Shown here piece after piece: positions 9,494 to 18,320 of a stretch of DNA of 64,000 bases. Position numbers and translations under genes: made by a program. The stretch is from GCA-002712045 sp028112705 (lineage in GTDB: Bacteria > Pseudomonadota > Alphaproteobacteria > Rhodobacterales > Rhodobacteraceae): assembly GCA_028112705.1 (NCBI GenBank), contig JAOGYN010000004.1:62001-126000 (forward strand). The letters are read 5' to 3'. Each line of letters starts with the position of its first letter. The first letter of the stretch is position 1. The notes beneath the pieces are model-generated. The model searched no databases. It saw nothing but the letters and a program-made list of their open reading frames with translations, and was not told the origin of the DNA.

Positions 9494-10780
9494 TTAACCA
9501 CACTGCTTAGAGATATTATTTTCTGCAGCATAAGCTGATGAATCTTCAGCAATCAAGGCATCGACAACATCTCGGTCTGAACCTACGAAATCAGTAATAA
9601 GAGACCAAGTTCCTGAAGCTGCATCCCATTGCTGAATTGCACCAAGACCAGGACCACCATGGTTTTCACAGGTTACATCTATCTCTGATGTAAAGCCATC
9701 AAATCCCATTTCTGTCCAACGTGCTTGGTTTATCTTAAGATTTTCCAAACCATCACGCATCATACCTGGAGTTATGTCTGAAACTCCATGTATTTTTTGG
9801 GCTGTACGGATTGCCTCAACCAAATAAGCTGCGTTCAAAACACCACGGCTATAGAGAACAGCACCAACTTGGTCACCAGCGCCTGCTGCTTTTCCTGCAT
9901 CAATGATGTGCTTTTGGATGTCTGCGTAAACACCAAAATCCATTCCAGGTTTATTCATAGCAATCGCCTTATAACCGTCCGATTTAGCACCAGCTGGAAG
10001 AACATCATTTTCTGATGCTGACCACCATACACCGATGAAGCGGTCCATTGGAAACCTAATCGATGCTGCTTCACTTATAGCAACTTGGTTCATAACACCC
10101 CAACCCCACATAGTAACGAAGTCTGGCTTTTCTTTTCTTACTTGTAACCAAGTAGACTTTTGCTCTTGGCCTGGGTGATCAACTGGCAATAAAACTAGCT
10201 CAAAGCCATGTTTCGCTGAAAGTTCCTGTAGGGTCCTAATTGGCTCCTTACCGTATGCTGAATTATGGTACACAAGAGCTACTTTTTTACCTTCAAGAGA
10301 TCCGTTTTCCATGTCCATCATATGTTTTACAATAATGGAAGCAGCGTCCCAGTAAGTTCCTGGAAAATTGAAAACGTGACTAAATACATTACCATTTGCA
10401 GCCGATGTTCTCCCATAACCCATAGAATGAATTGGAATATCATCTGCCGTTGCCTTTGGTATTAATTGATAAGTAATACCCGTTGAAAGTGGAAAGTAAA
10501 CTAATGCTCCCTCACCCTTAGTTGCTTCATAACATTCCACACCTTTAGTCGTATTATAAGCTGTTTCACATGGAAGTATTTTAATCATCTCACCGCCAAC
10601 ACCACCGTCTCTGGCATTTATCATATTTAGATAATCCTCAACTCCATCTGCATATGGAATTCCGTTTGGCGCATAAGGCCCAGTACGGTAACTTAATAAT
10701 GGTATTGCAAGATCTGCTATTGCAGGCATCGCTGGTACCATCATAGATGCAGCTATTGCAGCTATAGTTAGTTTTCTCAT
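9494..10780 (-). CDS. livK: ABC importer periplasmic substrate-binding protein (LivK-like)
   Basis: A 428-residue periplasmic binding protein with a signal peptide (MRKLTIAAIAASMM, cut after a PAIA motif near residue 22). The remaining fold is of the Peripla_BP_6 type, with YADGVEDYLN, VGGEMIKILPCETAY and VALVYHNSAYGKEP segments. It is longer than amino-acid LivK proteins and resembles binding proteins found beside acyl-CoA ligases. ATG at 10780 is chosen because GGGAGGA lies 9 bases upstream; the in-frame TTG two codons earlier is too close to that site. Confidence 0.88.
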   Translation of the reverse strand: MRKLTIAAIAASMMVPAMPAIADLAIPLLSYRTGPYAPNGIPYADGVEDYLNMINARDGGVGGEMIKILPCETAYNTTKGVECYEATKGEGALVYFPLSTGITYQLIPKATADDIPIHSMGYGRTSAANGNVFSHVFNFPGTYWDAASIIVKHMMDMENGSLEGKKVALVYHNSAYGKEPIRTLQELSAKHGFELVLLPVDHPGQEQKSTWLQVRKEKPDFVTMWGWGVMNQVAISEAASIRFPMDRFIGVWWSASENDVLPAGAKSDGYKAIAMNKPGMDFGVYADIQKHIIDAGKAAGAGDQVGAVLYSRGVLNAAYLVEAIRTAQKIHGVSDITPGMMRDGLENLKINQARWTEMGFDGFTSEIDVTCENHGGPGLGAIQQWDAASGTWSLITDFVGSDRDVVDALIAEDSSAYAAENNISKQCG

Positions 10781-10819
10781 GGTCAATATCCTCCCTTAGA
10801 TTTTAGACCTACTAATTAT

Positions 10820-10836
10820 CCTCAATACTTTTGAGG
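10820..10836 (-). other. Short hairpin upstream of livK
   Basis: CCTCAA and TTGAGG flank a 5-base loop in the livM-livK gap, about 40 bases before the livK start. It lacks a T run. The same six-base arms occur in the hairpin after tRNA-Val at 7091-7105; with arms this short the match may be chance. Confidence 0.4.
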
Positions 10837-10855
10837 CATTTTTCCTTGAACATTC

Positions 10856-11932
10856 CTAATAAGGAAATGGCCAAAGCCTTAATTTTCCCTTCAAGGATCT
10901 CCAATAAGCCACAATCCCATGTGGCTCCTTGATTAAGAAAAATACTATTAAAGCACCCACCAGTATAATTTGTGAGAACTCCGCTATATCTGTTGGTATT
11001 CCAAGATAGCCAACAAACACATTTTTAAACAATACTGGCAACAAAACGATGAATGCTGCGCCAATTAATGAGCCTAGAATGGAACCTAATCCACCAATGA
11101 TGATCATAAATAAAATATCGAATGACTGATCAATTGAAAACGCTTCGGTGGGCTCAGCCGCGCCAAGCCAAACAGCAAAGTATAAAGCTCCCGCCACACC
11201 AACAAAAAAACTTGAAATTGCAAACGCCGACATTTTCGCAACTAACGGATTTACACCTATAATTTCTGCTGCAATATCCATATCACGTATCGCCATCCAG
11301 CTTCTACCAATTCGTCCGCGCGTAAGATTTCTTGCAATCCACGCAAATAGAAATAAGAAACCCAAACAAAAGAGATATGTCGCCCAAGGTTTTGTATAAG
11401 GGCCAGTAACGATTATACCCAGAAAGTCTCTTTCAGGAGAAGTGATTTGTCCAGTAGCAGAGTAATTGTAGGTCCATTCCCACTTATTAAAAAGCCATAC
11501 GAGAAAAAATTGTGATGCAAGCGTCGCAACTGCTAAATAAAAGCCCTTTATTCGCAGGGACGGCAAACCAAATAAAACTCCAACAGCAGCAGTAACTAAT
11601 CCAGCAATCATTATGACGATAAACATATCCATTGCTGGAAAACCTGTCATTAGCTTGTAACTAGCGTAGGCTCCAACAGCCATAAAGCCACCCGTTCCCA
11701 GTGATACCTGGCCACAGTAACCAGTCAAAATGTTTAAGCCAATTGCGGCAAGAGCATAGATAAAGAACGGTAAGAATATTGCTTTCTCCCAATATTCATT
11801 AAGAAATAAAGGAATAACAAAAGCAGCAACAGCCATAGCTAACCAAAAAAGGATCTTATCCAGTTTTAGTGGAAAGGTTTCTTGATCACTCTTGTAAGAG
11901 GTTTTGAAATCACCTGCTTCTCGATAAAACAT
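10856..11932 (-). CDS. livM: ABC importer permease (LivM-like)
   Basis: A 358-residue inner-membrane permease with about nine or ten hydrophobic helices. The GYCGQVSLGTGGFMAVGAYA segment near residue 70 and the IIGGLGSILGSLIGAAFI segment near residue 285 are the family marks. It forms the translocation pore with LivH. It starts 4 bases after livH ends. The N-terminal 25 residues are hydrophilic (YKSDQETFPLK) before the first helix. Confidence 0.9.
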   Translation of the reverse strand: MFYREAGDFKTSYKSDQETFPLKLDKILFWLAMAVAAFVIPLFLNEYWEKAIFLPFFIYALAAIGLNILTGYCGQVSLGTGGFMAVGAYASYKLMTGFPAMDMFIVIMIAGLVTAAVGVLFGLPSLRIKGFYLAVATLASQFFLVWLFNKWEWTYNYSATGQITSPERDFLGIIVTGPYTKPWATYLFCLGFLFLFAWIARNLTRGRIGRSWMAIRDMDIAAEIIGVNPLVAKMSAFAISSFFVGVAGALYFAVWLGAAEPTEAFSIDQSFDILFMIIIGGLGSILGSLIGAAFIVLLPVLFKNVFVGYLGIPTDIAEFSQIILVGALIVFFLIKEPHGIVAYWRSLKGKLRLWPFPY

Positions 11933-11936
11933 TTAA

Positions 11937-12905
11937 TTAAACCCTCTCTATAATTTTCTCACCAAACAGGCCTTGTGGTCTGAAAAGTAAGAAAAGTAAT
12001 GCCAACATATATGCAAACCAATTCTCAGTTGCTCCACCAATCATTGGGCCAATATAAAATTCAAAAAGCTTCTCTCCCAGACCGATCATTAACCCACCGA
12101 TTATCGCACCAGGAATTGAGGTAAATCCACCCAGCATTAGAACTGGCAAAGCTTTTAATGCAATCAAGGAAAGGGAAAATTGCACTCCAGATTTAGCACC
12201 CCACATCACACCAGCAACAAGGGCAACTATCCCTGATACTGACCAAACTATCCACCAGATGGTCTCCAATGAAATACCCACCGAAAGTGCTGCTTGGTGA
12301 TCATCAGCAACAGCCCTCAAGGCTCTTCCCATTTTCGTGTAAGCAGAAAATAATGTCAGTAATACAACTAAAACTATAGCAACAACTGCAGCTGATATTT
12401 CTAATTTATCAATAAACATATCAGTCGTATCTAAAATGAATTCTGATGGACCCTTAGGAAGACCCACGTCCAACATCTTGACATTAGCACCCCACATCAA
12501 GTCACCAACTCCCTCCAAGACATAGGCCAAACCAATGGTCGCCATAAATAAGATAATACCTTCTTGATTGACCAGTGGTTTCAATACTATTTGCACGATA
12601 AGCCAAGCTAATCCAATCATAACTAGTAATGAAAACAAAATCGCTATTACTGTTGGAAAACCCGCACCCCAGTGCGTAGCATGAATGCCAAATAAGGATA
12701 AAAGATGTGCAAAAGGAATTTGACCTGTTTGAAAACCAACCAAAGTTAACGCAGCAAATAATGCTAATACACCTTGAGAGAAATTAAAAATACCAGATGC
12801 CTTGAATATTAGAACAAAACCCAATGCAACCAGAGCGTACATTACGCCCGCTAACAGCCCAGAAATTACTATTTCATAAAAAAACGGATCTACCAAAAAG
12901 AACAT
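11937..12905 (-). CDS. livH: ABC importer permease (LivH-like)
   Basis: A 322-residue membrane permease with about eight helices. The ISGLLAGVMYALVALGFVLI opening and the VLMLGGFTSIPGAIIGGLMI segment near residue 255 are the LivH landmarks, and the EAA-like loop GRALRAVADDHQAALSVGI near residue 195 would contact the ATPases. It lies 30 bases after livG and 4 bases before livM in one operon. Confidence 0.9.
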   Translation of the reverse strand: MFFLVDPFFYEIVISGLLAGVMYALVALGFVLIFKASGIFNFSQGVLALFAALTLVGFQTGQIPFAHLLSLFGIHATHWGAGFPTVIAILFSLLVMIGLAWLIVQIVLKPLVNQEGIILFMATIGLAYVLEGVGDLMWGANVKMLDVGLPKGPSEFILDTTDMFIDKLEISAAVVAIVLVVLLTLFSAYTKMGRALRAVADDHQAALSVGISLETIWWIVWSVSGIVALVAGVMWGAKSGVQFSLSLIALKALPVLMLGGFTSIPGAIIGGLMIGLGEKLFEFYIGPMIGGATENWFAYMLALLFLLFRPQGLFGEKIIERV

Positions 12906-12935
12906 TTACACACCCATAGAGACAAAAGTGAAAAT

Positions 12936-13760
12936 TCAGTCATGCGCTACTCCTAAATACGCATCTATTACGTCTTGATTATTTAATATACCTTCTGGAG
13001 TATCATCTCCAATTTTCTTACCATAATCCATCACCACCACGCGGTCAGCAATGTCCATGACGACACCCATATCATGCTCTATTAAAGCAACAGTTGTGCC
13101 AAACTCATCATTTACGTCTAAAATAAACCTAGACATATCTTCTTTTTCTTCAACATTCATACCTGCCATTGGCTCATCTAAAAGCAATAACTTAGGTTCG
13201 GCTGCAAGTGCCCTTCCTAATTCAACTCTTTTTTGCAATCCATAAGGCAATTTACCCACTTCTGTTTTTCGTATCGTTTGAATTTCCAAAAAATCTATTA
13301 CTTTTTCTACAATCTCACGGTTTTCATACTCTTCTTTTTCTGCCGCACCTTTCCACAACGCTTGAGATAAAATACCCGTTTTCATGTGAGTAAAACGCCC
13401 AGTCATGATATTATCTAAGGTAGACATACCTTTGAAAAGAGCAATATTTTGGAATGTTCTTGCTATACCTTGATAGGCAATTTGATACGGCTTCATTCGT
13501 GCACGTTTCTCTCCACCAAACCAAATTTCACCCTCTTGAGGATGATAAAATCCATTGATTACATTCAGCATTGAAGATTTTCCAGCTCCATTGGGTCCTA
13601 TTATTGCTCTAACCTCGCCCTTCAAAATATCAAATGAAATATCTTGAATAGCTACGACGCCCCCAAACCTCATAGTGATATTTTTCATTTCCATTATAGG
13701 AGCACCAAAAGTTCTTTCCGGCTCACCGGTTACTGGCTCATTTTGGTTAATATTATTCAT
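12936..13760 (-). CDS. livG: Branched-chain-type ABC importer ATPase (LivG-like)
   Basis: The second ATPase of the importer, 274 residues. Walker A is GPNGAGKSS near residue 55, the degenerate LivG-type signature is YGLQKRVELGRAL, and Walker B is LLLDEPMAGM. The GIARTFQNIALF stretch, the usual LivG Q-loop, is present. Its start overlaps the stop of the upstream acyl-CoA ligase by ATGA, so uptake and CoA activation are translationally coupled. Confidence 0.92.
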   Translation of the reverse strand: MNNINQNEPVTGEPERTFGAPIMEMKNITMRFGGVVAIQDISFDILKGEVRAIIGPNGAGKSSMLNVINGFYHPQEGEIWFGGEKRARMKPYQIAYQGIARTFQNIALFKGMSTLDNIMTGRFTHMKTGILSQALWKGAAEKEEYENREIVEKVIDFLEIQTIRKTEVGKLPYGLQKRVELGRALAAEPKLLLLDEPMAGMNVEEKEDMSRFILDVNDEFGTTVALIEHDMGVVMDIADRVVVMDYGKKIGDDTPEGILNNQDVIDAYLGVAHD

Positions 13761-15721
13761 GCCGCATCTACCTTTTCATTAACTGTAGTCACGTTGCGCA
13801 ACTCAATATCTGCTGAAATACTACCTTTTCTACCGTCTTCATAAGTTACTTCAGTATTCGTTGATATTTGCGTTTTATCTGAATAGAGGCCTTGAATTAA
13901 ATCAGAATACTTATCCTCTACAATGCGCCTTCTAACTTTTCTGGTCCTGGTCATCTCACCATCATCAGCATCTAATTCTTTATGTAAAATCAAGAACCTA
14001 TGTATTTGACATCCAGATAGCATTTCATCAGAAGCCAGTGAAATATTTACCTCTTCAATATGCTCTTGAATCTGTTTTACAACGTCAGGATGTCCTGATA
14101 ATTCCTGGTAACTGGAGTATGAAATATTATTTCGTTCAGCCCAATTTCCAACGGCATTGAGATCTATATTGATAAAAGCACAACAATTATCCCGACCATT
14201 ACCAAATAAAACTGCCTCCAAAATATTAGGATAAAATTTAAGTTTGTTTTCAACAAATTTGGGAGCAAATAAACTTCCATCAGCCATTTTCCCCACGTCT
14301 TTTGCTCGGTCAATAATTCGCAAATGGCCACTGTCCTCTTCTATAAAACCAGCATCTCCTGTTGCAACCCAGCCATCTTTATCTTTCGTTTCTGCAGTCC
14401 CCTCTGGGTTTTTGTAGTAGGAATGAAATGAACTATCTGATCTATAAAAAACTTCTCCGCTCTCACCTATTTTTAACTCCACACCAGGACATGGTATACC
14501 TACTGTATCAGCCCGAACTTCACCATCTGGCTGTAAGGTAACAAAAACGCCAGCTTCTGTTTGGCCATATAACTGTTTCAAATTTATTCCTAATGATCTA
14601 TAAAAATCAAATATTTCAGGTCCAATAGCCTCCCCAGCAGTATATCCAATCCGCACTCGGCTCAGTCCAAGAGAATTCTTTAGTGGTTTATAAATTATAA
14701 ATTCACCAACAGAATATTTAATTCTATCCCATAATTGAACATTTTTACCATCTAAAATATCATTACCTACTTTTTTTGCATGCCTCATAAAGTAATCAAA
14801 CACACTTTTCTTCAACCTGCTTGCATCTTCCATTCGAATAGTAATTGTTGTTAGCATTTCTTCAAATATTCGTGGTGGACTGAAAAAGTATGTTGGACCT
14901 ATTTCTTTGAGGTCACCTTGCATAGTTTCGGGGCTCTCTGGGCAATTCACACAAAACCCAACCCATAAGGCTTGTCCATTTGCAAAAATGAAGTCACCAA
15001 CCCAGGCCATTGGCAAATATGCTAATATTTCATCTGTTTCTTTAAGGTTATCGAAAGATGACGCCGCCCTAGAAGCAGACAAAACATTTTTATATGTTAA
15101 CACTACGCCTTTTGGCTTTCCCGTTGTTCCAGAGGTGTAAAGCATAACACATATTGTATCTTGATTTTGAGCCACCAAACGTTTTTGTAAATCCACACTT
15201 TGAGAATTTGCCACTTCCCGGCCCACATTCTGAACTTTTTTGTACGAATGCAAATGAGAGTGATCATACTTTCTGAGACCGCGGGGATCTAGATAAATTA
15301 TCTCAGTGAGCTCTGGTAGCTTTTCTTTAATGTCGTGTAATTTATCACATTGCTCTTGGTCACCAACAATCGCAAAATTAGCCCCGCAGTGCTCCAATAC
15401 ATATGCAATCTCATCACCAACTGCATCATTGTAAATAGGCACCGGAATCGCACCCACCATCTGTGCCGCAATAAAGCTCCAATATAAGGCGGGTCTATTT
15501 CTCCCAATTATGGCTACTTTATCACCCACCTTAAGCCCCATGGAGATTAGTCCATTAGCTAAAGCTGTAATTTCTTCTTCAGATTGCTTCCAATTCCACG
15601 TTTGCCATATTCCATACTCTTTTTCTCGATACGCAGGGCTATTAGAAAATTCTCTAGCATTACGTTCTAATAATTTTGGTACAGTAAAATAGCCATCAAA
15701 CGGCTCTGATGTTGTCAACAA
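13757..15721 (-). CDS. AMP-binding acyl-CoA ligase, long-chain type
   Basis: A 654-residue acyl-CoA synthetase. The P-loop is YTSGTTGKPKGVV near residue 195, the adenine block is LKQLYGQTEAG near residue 390, and the WVATGDAG and IIDRAKD blocks near residues 445-465 complete the active site. Ligases of this kind often sit with LivG-type ATPases, and the activated acid is often aromatic or branched. The start is a TTG at 15721 (a second TTG follows at 15718), set by a strong GGGGAGGG site 4 to 8 bases upstream; no ATG fits. It is the first gene of the seven-gene operon. Confidence 0.88.
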   Translation of the reverse strand: MLTTSEPFDGYFTVPKLLERNAREFSNSPAYREKEYGIWQTWNWKQSEEEITALANGLISMGLKVGDKVAIIGRNRPALYWSFIAAQMVGAIPVPIYNDAVGDEIAYVLEHCGANFAIVGDQEQCDKLHDIKEKLPELTEIIYLDPRGLRKYDHSHLHSYKKVQNVGREVANSQSVDLQKRLVAQNQDTICVMLYTSGTTGKPKGVVLTYKNVLSASRAASSFDNLKETDEILAYLPMAWVGDFIFANGQALWVGFCVNCPESPETMQGDLKEIGPTYFFSPPRIFEEMLTTITIRMEDASRLKKSVFDYFMRHAKKVGNDILDGKNVQLWDRIKYSVGEFIIYKPLKNSLGLSRVRIGYTAGEAIGPEIFDFYRSLGINLKQLYGQTEAGVFVTLQPDGEVRADTVGIPCPGVELKIGESGEVFYRSDSSFHSYYKNPEGTAETKDKDGWVATGDAGFIEEDSGHLRIIDRAKDVGKMADGSLFAPKFVENKLKFYPNILEAVLFGNGRDNCCAFINIDLNAVGNWAERNNISYSSYQELSGHPDVVKQIQEHIEEVNISLASDEMLSGCQIHRFLILHKELDADDGEMTRTRKVRRRIVEDKYSDLIQGLYSDKTQISTNTEVTYEDGRKGSISADIELRNVTTVNEKVDAA

Positions 15722-16102
15722 ACGACCCTCCCCAGGGAAAATTTTATGTTATTGATCGTTATTACGATTCTCATACGTATTCATATATATGAATCATACT
15801 TTTTGAAAGCAGCAAAAAATCTAAATCGACTCTAAAATGTAATCTTTTATCTGTTAACGCTACGTAAGTATGACGTTTTATAATTTTTGCATAGTTCTAA
15901 ACTATTTCTTTAAGATAGATTAGATTTACGCGTGACCGTAATTAGCATTACTATCCAATATTTATTTGATTGATTGATAATATATCCTTTAATTATCTTG
16001 AACCTTGAAACTCATTTTTGAAATATAATTAAAGAAATATAGTTTCTTGATTGCAAAAAGATTAAAATCAAATATCTATCAATTAAAATTTGAGATTTAA
16101 TT
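15722..16102. promoter_or_regulatory. Divergent promoter region with a 16-base palindrome
   Basis: An A+T-rich 380-base gap between the leftward ligase/importer operon and the rightward saccharopine genes. The perfect palindrome ATTCATATATATGAAT at 15779-15794 lies 58 bases upstream of the ligase start, a fitting place for an operator. No regulator gene is adjacent. I could not pick firm -35/-10 pairs in such A+T-rich sequence, and no RNA gene or conserved small frame is seen. Confidence 0.45.
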
Positions 16103-17164
16103 ATGCATTTATGGATAAGATCAGAAGTTCGAAATTTCGAAAAACGAGTTGGCATCACACCAAACGCGGTATTAGAATTAATATCCAAAGGTTTTGAAGT
16201 AACTGTTGAAGAATCAAATAGTCGGGCTTTGCCTATCAAAGAATATAGAAACGCAGGGGCAAATATCGTACCTTCAAATAGTTGGCCATCTGCTCCCGAT
16301 CATGCAATTATTTTTGGATTAAAGGAGCTGCCAGAAAATATAGAAACCTTGAAACACCGGCATATTATGTTTGGGCATGCTTACAAGGGTCAATCTGGTG
16401 CCTCCGCACTTCTAAAGCGTTTCAAAAATGGTGGTGGTGCTTTATATGATTTAGAGTACTTACTAAAAAAAAATGGTTCAAGAATTGCCGCATTTGGCTA
16501 CTGGGCAGGCTTTGCTGGAGCCGCTGTAAGCCTTAAAGTCTGGTTGCATCAGCAAAATAATAAATCACCAGGACCTGAAAATATTAATATCTATGCTGGG
16601 CGTGATGAACTAATTCAAGATTTAGTTAACGAATTTGATGATAAAAATATTAACAACCTTAACAAACCCAATATTATTGTAATTGGCGGCTTAGGTCGCG
16701 TTGGTAAAGGTGCTATAGAATTAGCTAAAAGCTTAAACATAGATGTAACTGTTTGGGATGTAGATGAGACCAGAAACGGCGGGCCATTCCCAGAAATTTT
16801 AAATCACAATATATTCATCAATTGTATTTTAGCCCGTCCTGGTGTTCCAATATTTGTACCACATTCAGCACTTAATTCTCAGAGAAGTTTAAGTGTTGTA
16901 TCTGATGTTTCATGTGATCCAGATAGCCCTTACAATCCAATACCTATTTACGATGCAGCAACTAGTTTCGCTAAGCCAGTTGTGCGAATTACAGAAAAAC
17001 CATCTATATTAGACGTAACAGCAATCGACAATCTTCCATCTATGTTGCCCGCAGAAAGTAGCGAAGACTTTTCTACCCAGATTTTACCCACGTTGCTTGA
17101 ATTAAAAAATATTGATCAAGGATCTTGGGCTGCATCACATAAAATTTATTTGAAACATATTTAG
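16103..17164 (+). CDS. Saccharopine dehydrogenase (L-lysine-forming type)
   Basis: A 353-residue enzyme of the alanine dehydrogenase / LYS1 family that interconverts lysine plus 2-oxoglutarate and saccharopine using NAD. The N-terminal block has RSEVRNFEKRVGITP, then GHAYKGQSG and DLEYL near residues 90-120, and the Rossmann loop VIGGLGRVGKGAIELA near residue 195. In bacteria that also make lysine by the DAP route (dapB is at 29945), these enzymes act mainly in lysine breakdown. The next gene, 9 bases on, encodes the partner enzyme. Confidence 0.88.
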   Translation: MHLWIRSEVRNFEKRVGITPNAVLELISKGFEVTVEESNSRALPIKEYRNAGANIVPSNSWPSAPDHAIIFGLKELPENIETLKHRHIMFGHAYKGQSGASALLKRFKNGGGALYDLEYLLKKNGSRIAAFGYWAGFAGAAVSLKVWLHQQNNKSPGPENINIYAGRDELIQDLVNEFDDKNINNLNKPNIIVIGGLGRVGKGAIELAKSLNIDVTVWDVDETRNGGPFPEILNHNIFINCILARPGVPIFVPHSALNSQRSLSVVSDVSCDPDSPYNPIPIYDAATSFAKPVVRITEKPSILDVTAIDNLPSMLPAESSEDFSTQILPTLLELKNIDQGSWAASHKIYLKHI

Positions 17165-17173
17165 GAGCGCTTA

Positions 17174-18316
17174 ATGTCACATATTCACTGGATTGGAACT
17201 GGACTATCAGCAATACCTGGAATTAAAAAACTCATTCAAAATGGCCATCAAATAACTGTGTGGAACAGAACTGTTCTGACAGCAGAACAGTCATTAAAAG
17301 ATTGTGCAGTCACAGTTCGTGAGTTCTCTATTCCAGCATTAAGCAAAGAACTTAGTAATAGAGATATATTAGTTTCCATGTTGCCAGGTGAATGGCATGT
17401 TTCTTTGGCAAAGCTTTGCTTAGAAAAAGGGGCAAATTTTGTTTCTTCCTCTTACATATCGCCAGAAATGCTGGAGCTTAGTGAAAACTTTAAAGCAGCA
17501 AATTTAGCCTGTGTAAACGAAGTAGGACTTGATCCTGGAATTGACCATTCAATGGCTCACTATCTAGTGAGTGATCTAAAAAAATATGAGTTAGATTCAG
17601 ATATATCCGTAGATTTTATAAGTTATTGCGGGGGGGTGCCAAAATTTCCAAACCCATTCCGTTACAAATTTAGCTGGTCACCTGCTGGTGTTTTAAAAGC
17701 ACTAAAATCACCATCCAAGTCAATAAAGAACGGAGCAGAATGGAACGTGGAGCGTCCATGGGAAGCTATATCAAGCTATGTTGCTCCATTACCTTCACCT
17801 GAAGAGTTTGAAGTATATCCAAACCGGGATAGTCTGCCATTTATAGCAGAGTATAATTTTGATCCTGATTGGAGGATTAACCAGTTTGTTCGGGGAACAC
17901 TAAGGTTGCAGGGTTGGGCCGAGGCTTGGTCTGACGTGTTCAAAGAGATTGAAAGCCTTTCTTTTCCCGAGGGAGATGAGCGCCTCCAGGAAATGTCAAA
18001 TAATTTCTGGAAGGAAAATGCATATGAAGCCGCAGAACCAGACAGAGTTGTCCTCTGCGTATCTCTAAAGGCAGAAAAAGATAATAAAACTCTGTATCAT
18101 AAAACATTTGTTTTAGATGCCTGGGGAACAAATGAGAGTACAGCCATGGCAAGATTGGTTTCGATTCCAGTGGCAAAAGCAGTTGAAATTATTAAAACTG
18201 GTGAAATTAAACCAGGCGTTTCCTCCGTCCCAGACTCTTCAAAATTAGTAGACCAATGGATCGAAATGGTTGGTTCACTTAGCCAGCATCTGGAGATCAT
18301 TGATCACTTGAAATAA
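17174..18316 (+). CDS. Saccharopine dehydrogenase (L-glutamate-forming, LYS9-like)
   Basis: A 380-residue enzyme that splits saccharopine into glutamate and 2-aminoadipate semialdehyde. Marks are the N-terminal WIGTGLSAIPGIK nucleotide-binding strand (a degenerate GxGxxxxG loop), SMLPGEWH near residue 73, and NEVGLDPGIDHSMAHYL near residue 115, the family signature. GGAGCG lies 6 bases before the ATG. With the upstream gene it gives a complete two-step saccharopine route. It converges on rmuC with only 4 bases between stops. Confidence 0.9.
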   Translation: MSHIHWIGTGLSAIPGIKKLIQNGHQITVWNRTVLTAEQSLKDCAVTVREFSIPALSKELSNRDILVSMLPGEWHVSLAKLCLEKGANFVSSSYISPEMLELSENFKAANLACVNEVGLDPGIDHSMAHYLVSDLKKYELDSDISVDFISYCGGVPKFPNPFRYKFSWSPAGVLKALKSPSKSIKNGAEWNVERPWEAISSYVAPLPSPEEFEVYPNRDSLPFIAEYNFDPDWRINQFVRGTLRLQGWAEAWSDVFKEIESLSFPEGDERLQEMSNNFWKENAYEAAEPDRVVLCVSLKAEKDNKTLYHKTFVLDAWGTNESTAMARLVSIPVAKAVEIIKTGEIKPGVSSVPDSSKLVDQWIEMVGSLSQHLEIIDHLK

Positions 18317-18320
18317 AGAT

